Assembly (NCBI GenBank): GCA_021298655.1
Contig: JAJTFK010000017.1
Location: forward strand, 1-37,951
Direction: 5' to 3'
Length of the DNA: 37,951 nucleotides
Source: Cryomorphaceae bacterium
GTDB lineage: Bacteria > Bacteroidota > Bacteroidia > Flavobacteriales > Schleiferiaceae
Under the pieces are notes generated by a model. That model was not told where the DNA came from and made no database searches. It saw only the letters and a list, made by a program, of their open reading frames with translations. Shown one piece after another: positions 24,202 through 30,284 of this stretch. How positions within the stretch are numbered: the first letter of the stretch is position 1; the number at the start of each line of letters is the position of its first letter. Made by a program: the position numbers and the translations under genes.

Positions 24202-24638
24202 TGAACCCAGTTAAACGCATTGCCGAGTCAGTGCACGAGCACAACCGCATCGTCGAAGGTGCGGTGATTGAAGGAACGATTCAGTCTCCCGTGGATTTTC
24301 GCGTCGACGGAACCATTAAGGGCACCCTCCGCACCCAAGGTAAATTGGTTATTGGCCCCCAGGGGTCGGTGGAAGGCCAGGTTTTTGCCGGCGAGGCCAG
24401 CATTGCCGGAAAGCTCAAGGGCAGCCTTGAGGTAAAGGGCCTAACCACCTTGGCCCAAACGGCCCAGGTGCACGCGGAACTCTACACCGGCCAGATCAGC
24501 ATTGAGGCCGGCGCTCAGTTTTCGGGTCAGTGCCACATGGGGGTGAAGTCCACGGAGGCGGCAAAGCCCGCGGCCAGTGCGCCCGCAGCTCCGGCGGCTC
24601 CGGCAGTCAAAGCGCCCGTCCCAACGGCTACGGCTTAA
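24198..24638 (+). CDS. bactofilin (polymer-forming cytoskeletal protein)
   Basis: Bactofilins form beta-helical filaments that scaffold cell-wall and shape proteins. The 146-residue protein has the typical core: IVEGAVIEGTIQSPVDFRVD, then GTIKGTLRTQGKLVIGPQGS and repeats of the form GxxxGxVxAxxxxIxG. A disordered tail rich in Ala, Pro and Lys follows. ATG 24198 overlaps the stop of the PorW-like gene as ATGA, so the two are translationally coupled; ATG 24201 is an alternative. An M23-like gene, the usual companion of bactofilins, lies on the other side of the PorW gene. The downstream neighbour is atpZ. Confidence 0.9.
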   Translation: MMNPVKRIAESVHEHNRIVEGAVIEGTIQSPVDFRVDGTIKGTLRTQGKLVIGPQGSVEGQVFAGEASIAGKLKGSLEVKGLTTLAQTAQVHAELYTGQISIEAGAQFSGQCHMGVKSTEAAKPAASAPAAPAAPAVKAPVPTATA

Positions 24639-24648
24639 GTTGGGCCCC

Positions 24649-24852
24649 GTGCCGTCGCTGAACCTTCCGCCAAATGCCGGCAAAGCCCTGGCGCTCTCGG
24701 GTCAAATTATGGGGGCCGTTGCCCTAGGAACCTTTGTTGGATCCCTTTTTGACCGAGGTGACGCGCACCTTGGCGCCGGAATCGGGGCACTTGTTGGGGT
24801 TTTGCTGGCGCTCGCCGCCGTGGTGCGGTCGGCCCGTTCGTCTACCAAATGA
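24649..24852 (+). CDS. atpZ: AtpZ/AtpI-family ATP synthase accessory membrane protein
   Basis: The 67-residue protein has two membrane segments (about 16-33 and 40-57) separated by LFDRGDAHLG, the pattern of AtpZ/AtpI proteins that help assemble the ATP synthase c-ring or move Mg2+. I chose GTG 24649, 10 bases after the bactofilin stop. TTG 24640 is an alternative, and a longer in-frame extension overlapping the bactofilin gene has no family support. The stop overlaps the next ATG as ATGA. Confidence 0.75.
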   Translation: MPSLNLPPNAGKALALSGQIMGAVALGTFVGSLFDRGDAHLGAGIGALVGVLLALAAVVRSARSSTK

Positions 24853-25211
24853 AATCCATTCTTCTTCCGCTTGCTGCGCTCTACGCCCTCCTAGCCGTGG
24901 GTTCTGCGGCCGCCGTCGTGCCCCTTGGTTTTTCGTGGTATGGCCTTGGCGTGCTGTGGATTGCGGTGACGGGCTTCACCCAGTTTTTCTTTGCGTTTTC
25001 CCTTGAGCGGCGCCGGCCCAAGTCCTTTGTCTGGGTAATTTTAGGTGGCGGATTCCTTCGGATGCTGCTTGCCGCGGGGACGCTGATTTTGCCCATGAGC
25101 ATCGCGCAACCCGAGGGTTTTCGATCGGATTTGCTGCAGTTTGCCGCCGTTTTTATGCTTGCCCAGGCGGCCGAAACGGTGTTGGCCGTTCGCCACATAA
25201 AACAGGGCTAA
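24849..25211 (+). CDS. four-helix membrane protein, AtpI-like position
   Basis: The 120-residue hydrophobic protein has about four membrane segments (residues 3-24, 29-50, 61-82 and 94-115) with ERRRPKSF in the central loop. It lies between atpZ and atpB, where many bacteria have the accessory gene atpI, and overlaps atpZ as ATGA. I do not recognise a conserved motif that would prove AtpI identity. A role in ATP synthase assembly is inferred from position only. A promoter element for atpB follows within 20 bases of the stop. Confidence 0.75.
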   Translation: MKSILLPLAALYALLAVGSAAAVVPLGFSWYGLGVLWIAVTGFTQFFFAFSLERRRPKSFVWVILGGGFLRMLLAAGTLILPMSIAQPEGFRSDLLQFAAVFMLAQAAETVLAVRHIKQG

Positions 25212-25230
25212 AAGTTGCCTTGTTGCGGAC

Positions 25231-25238
25231 TATCTTTG
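25231..25238 (+). promoter_or_regulatory. -7 promoter element of the atpB operon
   Basis: TATCTTTG is an exact TAnnTTTG match ending 18 bases before ATG 25257, which opens the signal-peptide frame of atpB. It supports 25257 as the original translation start. Confidence 0.55.
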
Positions 25239-25256
25239 CCGCGCAATTAGGGACTG

Positions 25257-25404
25257 ATGGTACAACGCCGCTTACTTACGCTTTTCACCGCACTCACGCT
25301 GCCTTTGTCGGGAATTTGGGCTTCTTCAGCCGAAGAGCACACGGCCCCTGTGGAAGCGGTTGATTCGCACGACGCGGGCACCCACGAAGCGGAATCGGCT
25401 CGAG
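25257..25404 (+). other. atpB: atpB signal-peptide region in a shifted frame
   Basis: From ATG 25257 the frame encodes a clear signal peptide (MVQRRLLTLFTALTLPLSG, then IWASSAEEH) and an acidic His-rich stretch (DSHDAGTHEAE). This is the N-terminus I expect for Bacteroidota atpB. The conserved subunit-a sequence continues in the frame one base later. Staying in the first frame gives unrelated residues until a stop ending at 25568. Both frames are open between about 25330 and 25404, so the shift lies there. An indel in the genome or sequence is the simplest cause. Confidence 0.6.
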
Positions 25405-26358
25405 ATGATCATGCACCACATTGCCGACAGCCACGGATGGCACATCCTGGACTGGAACGGCCACGCGGTGAGTATTCCCCTTCCGGTGATTTTGTGGACG
25501 TCCAACGGCCTGGTGGTTTTTTCGTCGGCCGAATTCCACCACGACATCGAAGGGCATCATGTGGTTGAGGCCGGAGGCCTGCAGTTTGTGAACAAGCACG
25601 AGAAGATTTACTACGCGGGTACCGAAGACAAGCCCATCGACCTGTCGATTACCAAGAACGTGTTCGCCCTTTTGGTGGGCGCCGTCGTCATCCTGTTGAT
25701 CTTCTTTTCGGCGGCGCGCTACTACGCGAAGAACACCAACGCAGCTCCCCGCGGCCTGGCGGGTTTCGTAGAGCCCTTGATTTTGTTTGTGCGCGACGAC
25801 ATTGCCCGCGGCGCCATTCCCGAGAAGCACCTCAACCGCTTCGTTCCCTACCTGCTTACCCTGTTCTTTTTCATTTGGGTGAACAACCTGCTTGGATTGG
25901 TTCCCTTTTTCCCGGGCGGCGCGAACCTGACCGGCAACATCGCCGTGACCCTGGTGCTTGCGGCCTTTACCTTGATCATCACCAACGTCAACGGAACGAA
26001 GGACTACTGGATGCACATCGTGTGGATGCCGGGCGTTCCCACGGCACTTAAGCCCATTCTGGCCTTGATTGAGCTGATTGGCGTGCTGACCAAGCCCTTC
26101 TCGCTGATGATTCGTCTTTTTGCCAACATTACAGCCGGACACATTCTGGTGCTTTCGTTGGTATCGCTCATCTTCATTTTTGAGTCCGTATGGATTTCGC
26201 CCGGGTCCATTATTTTGACCCTGTTCATCTCGACTTTGGAACTCCTGGTTGCTGCACTGCAGGCCTATGTCTTCACGATGCTCACCGCGATGTCGTTTGG
26301 CGCCGCAGTCGAAGAGCACCACCACGACGACCACGCACACGCCGAGGGACACCACTAA
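25405..26358 (+). CDS. atpB: ATP synthase Fo subunit a
   Basis: Subunit a forms the proton half-channels beside the c-ring. From ATG 25405 the frame gives 317 residues beginning MIMHHIADSHGWHILDW, the conserved start of the mature family. It continues through about six membrane segments to the essential arginine in SLMIRLFANITAGH, and ends in a His/Asp-rich tail. The frame is open further upstream to a TTG at 25360 and beyond, but without an ATG. The natural start with signal peptide (25257) lies in another frame, so the gene appears frameshifted at its 5' end. If real, translation from 25405 would yield a protein without signal peptide. atpE follows after 46 bases. Confidence 0.88.
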   Translation: MIMHHIADSHGWHILDWNGHAVSIPLPVILWTSNGLVVFSSAEFHHDIEGHHVVEAGGLQFVNKHEKIYYAGTEDKPIDLSITKNVFALLVGAVVILLIFFSAARYYAKNTNAAPRGLAGFVEPLILFVRDDIARGAIPEKHLNRFVPYLLTLFFFIWVNNLLGLVPFFPGGANLTGNIAVTLVLAAFTLIITNVNGTKDYWMHIVWMPGVPTALKPILALIELIGVLTKPFSLMIRLFANITAGHILVLSLVSLIFIFESVWISPGSIILTLFISTLELLVAALQAYVFTMLTAMSFGAAVEEHHHDDHAHAEGHH

Positions 26359-26404
26359 CGTTTTCATTTTTATTCATCGTTTCACTTCAAATACCCCCTA
26401 AACA

Positions 26405-26608
26405 ATGACTGGTAGTATCGCTGCAATCGGAGCTGGCCTCGCAGTAATCGGTGTAGGCCTTGGCATTGGCCGCATCGGCGGACAAGCTATGGACGCCATC
26501 GCACGTCAGCCGGAAGCTTCGGGCAAGATCCAAACCGCCATGCTGATTTCTGCAGCCTTCATCGAAGGTGTGGGTCTCTTTGGCGTCGTGGTTTCGCTCC
26601 TTAAGTAA
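26405..26608 (+). CDS. atpE: ATP synthase Fo subunit c
   Basis: Subunit c forms the rotating membrane ring. The 67-residue hairpin protein has the Gly-rich first helix (AIGAGLAVIGVGLGIG), the polar loop ARQPEAS that contacts F1, and the ion-binding Glu54 in AAFIEGVGLFG. The residues around Glu54 do not suggest a sodium site, so proton use is likely. It lies between atpB and atpF, and a hairpin follows in the gap before atpF. Confidence 0.96.
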   Translation: MTGSIAAIGAGLAVIGVGLGIGRIGGQAMDAIARQPEASGKIQTAMLISAAFIEGVGLFGVVVSLLK

Positions 26609-26628
26609 TCGTCTACGCGGTCTGGGGG

Positions 26629-26654
26629 TTCAGTGCCTTTAAACGGGCACTGAA
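26629..26654 (+). other. hairpin between atpE and atpF
   Basis: TTCAGTGCC and GGCACTGAA form a perfect 9-bp stem with an 8-base loop. No T-run follows, so it is not a standard terminator. It may stabilise the 3' end of a processed atpE message or cause partial termination, since subunit c is needed in many more copies than subunit b. This role is inferred. Confidence 0.5.
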
Positions 26655-26691
26655 TCTTCGGCCGTGAAACGAACGTTAATCGTATTTACGC

Positions 26692-27186
26692 ATGGATTTA
26701 GTAACTCCGGGCTTAGGCCTAATTGTCTGGACGACCCTGGTCTTCCTCATTTTGGTGTTCTTGCTGGGCAAGTTCGCTTGGAAACCTATTTTGAATGCGG
26801 TTCACGCCCGCGAAGAGGCCATTGACCAAGCGCTCAAGCAGGCTGAAGCCGCTCGAGCAGAAATGGGCAAGCTTCAAGCGTCTAACGAGCAGCTGCTCAA
26901 GCAAGCTCGCGAGGAGCGTGAGGCCATCGTTAAAGAAGGCCGCGCGATGCGCGATGCCATGATCGCGGAAGCCAAAGACGCCGCGTCGGCGGAGGCAGCG
27001 AAAATCCTGGAATCGGCCCGCACCCAAATCCATCAAGAAAAGATGGCGGCGGTGACGGAGCTCAAGAACCAGGTAGCGCAGCTGGCTATTGATATGGCCG
27101 AAAAAGTACTTCGCGCCGAATTGGCCCAGCCCGAAGTGGCTAAGGCCAATGTGGAGCGCGACATCAAAGACCTCAACCTGAACTGA
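26692..27186 (+). CDS. atpF: ATP synthase Fo subunit b
   Basis: Subunit b is the peripheral stalk linking Fo to F1. The 164-residue protein has one N-terminal membrane segment (about residues 6-26, LGLIVWTTLVFLILVFLLG). A long charged coiled coil follows (AREEAIDQALKQAEAARAEM onward), as in the family. It begins 83 bases after atpE and is followed by atpH with a 1-base gap. Length is normal. Confidence 0.95.
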   Translation: MDLVTPGLGLIVWTTLVFLILVFLLGKFAWKPILNAVHAREEAIDQALKQAEAARAEMGKLQASNEQLLKQAREEREAIVKEGRAMRDAMIAEAKDAASAEAAKILESARTQIHQEKMAAVTELKNQVAQLAIDMAEKVLRAELAQPEVAKANVERDIKDLNLN

Positions 27187-27187
27187 G

Positions 27188-27736
27188 ATGAGTCTTTCGT
27201 CGCACCGCTACGCCAAAGCCCTGCTGGATTTGTCTGAAGAGCGTTCGCGCTCGGCCGAGGTAGCTGCAGACATGCAGCAGGTGCGCGAGGCGTTGTCGTC
27301 TAGCCGCGAGCTTCAGGTGTTTCTGGCGAGTCCGGTGGTCAAGCCGCACCAAAAAAAGAAGGTGTTGGCTGAGGTGTTTGGTGGGCTTAGTGAATTGAGT
27401 CGCTCGTTTGTCAACTTGGTCGTTGACCATGGACGCGAGGGCAACCTCAGTGCCATTGCGTCGAGCTACCTCGAGTCGTACCGCCGCCGCCAAGGCACGG
27501 TTTCGGCCACGGTGGCCTCGGCCCGCGCACTTACCCCGGAGCAGCGTGCCCAAATTGAGTCGGCCATTATGGCGGCCGGCGCCAAGGCCGTAGAGCTCCA
27601 CGAAGAAGTAAACCCCGACCTCATTGGGGGCTTGGTCGTTCGCGTAGGCGACAAGCAAATCGATACGAGTGTTGCGCAAGCGCTGCGCACCCTGGACCGC
27701 TCGTTCCAAAAGAATTTATACATCGCTGATTTCTAA
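27188..27736 (+). CDS. atpH: ATP synthase F1 subunit delta
   Basis: Subunit delta joins the top of F1 to the peripheral stalk. The 182-residue protein begins [15 protein letters not shown], has [22 protein letters not shown] in the middle and ends with [20 protein letters not shown], the conserved C-terminal signature. Length is normal. It sits tightly between atpF (1-base gap) and atpA (11-base gap). Confidence 0.95.
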   Translation: MSLSSHRYAKALLDLSEERSRSAEVAADMQQVREALSSSRELQVFLASPVVKPHQKKKVLAEVFGGLSELSRSFVNLVVDHGREGNLSAIASSYLESYRRRQGTVSATVASARALTPEQRAQIESAIMAAGAKAVELHEEVNPDLIGGLVVRVGDKQIDTSVAQALRTLDRSFQKNLYIADF

Positions 27737-27747
27737 TAAATCGAACC

Positions 27748-29328
27748 ATGGCAGACGTCAAACCCGCTGAAATTTCTGCGATTCTTCGCCAGCAGCTATC
27801 CGGATTCACCTCAGAGTCCGAACTCCAAGAAGTAGGTACCGTGCTCCAAGTGGGCGACGGCATTGCCCGTGCGTACGGACTTCAAAATGCCCAATCGGGT
27901 GAACTCGTGGAGTTCGAGAGCGGCCTTCGCGGAATCGTCCTCAACCTGGAAGAGGACAACGTAGGTATCGTACTCTTGGGCGCCGCCGAAGGCATCAAAG
28001 AAGGTTCTACGGTGAAGCGTACCGGAGTAATTGCTTCAATTAATGTGGGCGAAGGCATGGTTGGCCGCGTGGTGGATACCCTGGGCAACCCCATCGACGG
28101 CAAAGGTCCGATTGAGGGCGAGCGCTTTGAAATGCCGTTGGAGCGCAAGGCTCCGGGCGTCATCTACCGCCAGCCGGTAAATGAGCCGCTTCAAACGGGC
28201 ATCAAGGCCATTGACGCGATGATTCCGGTCGGACGTGGTCAGCGCGAATTGATCATCGGCGACCGCCAAACGGGTAAGACCACGGTGGCCATTGACACGA
28301 TCATCAACCAAAAAGAATACTACGACAAGGGCGAGCCTGTGTACTGTATCTACGTTGCTGTAGGTCAAAAGGGTTCAACGGTGGCGGCCTTGGCAAAGAC
28401 CCTCGAAGACAAGGGCGCAATGGCCTACACGACCATCGTGGCGGCCAATGCCGCTGACCCCGCGCCGATGCAGTTCTACGCTCCGTTCGCAGGCGCGGCC
28501 ATCGGCGAGTACTTCCGCGACACGGGTCGCCCCGCCTTGATCATTTACGATGACCTTTCAAAGCAGGCTGTGGCCTACCGCGAGGTGTCCCTGCTGCTCC
28601 GCCGCCCTCCGGGCCGCGAAGCCTACCCGGGTGACGTATTCTACCTGCACAGCCGCTTGCTCGAGCGCGCGGCCAAGGTGATCAAGGACGACGCCATTGC
28701 GGCCCAAATGAACGATCTGCCCGTGTCCCTCAAGGGCAAAGTAAAGGGCGGCGGTTCGCTGACGGCGCTACCGATCATTGAAACCCAAGCGGGCGACGTA
28801 TCGGCGTACATTCCGACCAACGTAATTTCGATCACCGACGGCCAGATCTTCTTGGAAGCGGACCTCTTCAACTCGGGCGTGCGTCCGGCCATCAACGTAG
28901 GTATCTCGGTATCGCGCGTGGGAGGTTCCGCACAAATTAAGCCGATGAAGAAGGTGGCGGGTACCCTCAAGCTCGACCAAGCGCAGTACCGCGAACTCGA
29001 AGCGTTTGCCAAATTTGGCTCGGACCTCGACGCGGCCACGATGAACGTGATCAACAAGGGTCGCCGCAACGTGGAAATTCTCAAGCAGTCCGTCAACACG
29101 CCGATGAGCGTGGAGAAGCAGGTGGCGATTATCTACATCGGCACCAAGGGCATGCTCAACAACGTACCCGTGAACAAGGTGAAAGCGTTTGAAGGCGCAT
29201 TCATCGAGTACATGGAAGCCAAGCACCGCAACGTGCTCGACGCAGTTCGCGGCGGCGCATGGGGCGACGCCGAAATCGGTGCCATTGAGGCGGCAGCCAA
29301 AGAAATTATTCCGGCCTACGCCAACTAA
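27748..29328 (+). CDS. atpA: ATP synthase F1 subunit alpha
   Basis: Subunit alpha forms the F1 hexamer with beta and holds the non-catalytic nucleotide sites. The 526-residue protein has the Walker A motif GDRQTGKTT (residues 171-179), [16 protein letters not shown], and the alpha/beta signature with the arginine finger in [11 protein letters not shown]. Length is normal. The catalytic beta subunit (atpD) and epsilon (atpC) are not in this cluster, which agrees with the split ATP synthase loci of Bacteroidota. Confidence 0.98.
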   Translation: MADVKPAEISAILRQQLSGFTSESELQEVGTVLQVGDGIARAYGLQNAQSGELVEFESGLRGIVLNLEEDNVGIVLLGAAEGIKEGSTVKRTGVIASINVGEGMVGRVVDTLGNPIDGKGPIEGERFEMPLERKAPGVIYRQPVNEPLQTGIKAIDAMIPVGRGQRELIIGDRQTGKTTVAIDTIINQKEYYDKGEPVYCIYVAVGQKGSTVAALAKTLEDKGAMAYTTIVAANAADPAPMQFYAPFAGAAIGEYFRDTGRPALIIYDDLSKQAVAYREVSLLLRRPPGREAYPGDVFYLHSRLLERAAKVIKDDAIAAQMNDLPVSLKGKVKGGGSLTALPIIETQAGDVSAYIPTNVISITDGQIFLEADLFNSGVRPAINVGISVSRVGGSAQIKPMKKVAGTLKLDQAQYRELEAFAKFGSDLDAATMNVINKGRRNVEILKQSVNTPMSVEKQVAIIYIGTKGMLNNVPVNKVKAFEGAFIEYMEAKHRNVLDAVRGGAWGDAEIGAIEAAAKEIIPAYAN

Positions 29329-29338
29329 TACCTAAGCG

Positions 29339-30193
29339 ATGGCGAACCTCAAGGAACTCCGCAACCGCATTTCGTCGGTATCCAGCACGATGCAGATCAC
29401 GTCGGCCATGAAAATGGTTTCGGCGGCGAAGCTGAAGCGCTCGCAGGATGCCATCGTACAGATGCGTCCGTATGCGGAAAAATTGGGCGTCCTGATGGCC
29501 AACGTGAGCGCAACGCTTGACGCGTCGGAGAATCCTTTTGCGGTGCAGCGTCCGCTTCGTCGGGTACTTATCGTTCCCGTAACCGCCAACCGCGGTTTGT
29601 GTGGGGCATTCAATTCGTCGGTGCTCAAGCGCACCAAACTCGTAATGGATGCACTTGAGGCCCAGGGTGTTGCCGTTGAGCTCTTCGCGCTTGGAAAAAA
29701 GGGCCGCGACCAACTTCGCAAGCTCGACAACCTAGCTGGCAGTGAGATTGATGTCGTTGCCAATGTGACGTTTGACGGAGCCCGTGCGCTCGCCGAGAAC
29801 GCGATGCAGGGATTCTTGGACGGCACGTACGACCAAGTAATCGTGGTCTACAATCAGTTCAAGAATGCCGCGGTGCAAATGGTACGCGACGAGGTGGTAC
29901 TGCCGATTCCCCAGCCGGATTCCGCGCCTTCAAGCGACTATTTGTTTGAGCCGAACAAGGCGGACTTGCTGAACAGCTTGATTCCAACGCATATCCATAT
30001 GCAGTTTTTCAAGTCCTTGCTTGATTCTCAGGCCTCGGAGCACGGAGCACGGATGACCGCGATGCACAAGGCAACCGACAACGCCAAGAGCATGCGAGAT
30101 GGCCTTAAGCTTCAGTACAACAAGGCGCGTCAAGCCGCGATCACGAACGAGATTTTGGAAATTGTAGGGGGCGCCGAGGCGTTGAACGGCTAG
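29339..30193 (+). CDS. atpG: ATP synthase F1 subunit gamma
   Basis: Subunit gamma is the rotating central shaft. The 284-residue protein shows the conserved N-terminal helix (LKELRNRISSVSSTMQITSA, then MKMVSAAKLKRSQ), the middle TANRGLCGAFNSSV and the C-terminal helix ATDNAKSMRDGLKLQYNKAR followed by QAAITNEILEIVGGAEAL. It starts 10 bases after atpA and is the last gene of this ATP synthase unit. A strong terminator follows 24 bases after the stop. Confidence 0.97.
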   Translation: MANLKELRNRISSVSSTMQITSAMKMVSAAKLKRSQDAIVQMRPYAEKLGVLMANVSATLDASENPFAVQRPLRRVLIVPVTANRGLCGAFNSSVLKRTKLVMDALEAQGVAVELFALGKKGRDQLRKLDNLAGSEIDVVANVTFDGARALAENAMQGFLDGTYDQVIVVYNQFKNAAVQMVRDEVVLPIPQPDSAPSSDYLFEPNKADLLNSLIPTHIHMQFFKSLLDSQASEHGARMTAMHKATDNAKSMRDGLKLQYNKARQAAITNEILEIVGGAEALNG

Positions 30194-30217
30194 GGCCCAC
30201 TGCGGTTTTGTTTTTTT

Positions 30218-30244
30218 CAGGCTCCTTCGGGGGCCTGTTTTTTT
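30218..30244 (+). terminator. intrinsic terminator of the atp operon
   Basis: CAGGCTCC and GGGGCCTG form an 8-bp stem (one G-T pair) closed by a stable TTCG loop and followed by seven T residues. Another T-rich run precedes the stem. Confidence 0.92.
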
Positions 30245-30272
30245 GGTGGTGGACCAATTGCCGCGCCGGGGT

Positions 30273-30280
30273 TATCTTGG
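30273..30280 (+). promoter_or_regulatory. putative -7 element of the metalloprotease gene
   Basis: TATCTTGG differs from TAnnTTTG at one base and ends 4 bases before ATG 30285, again implying a very short leader. Confidence 0.35.
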
Positions 30281-30284
30281 TCGG

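Noticed and set aside
24577-24648. N-terminal extension of the atpZ-like protein overlapping the bactofilin gene
   Set aside because: The extra residues are basic and repetitive, antisense-like in character, and not expected in the family. Starts at 24640 or 24649 fit better.
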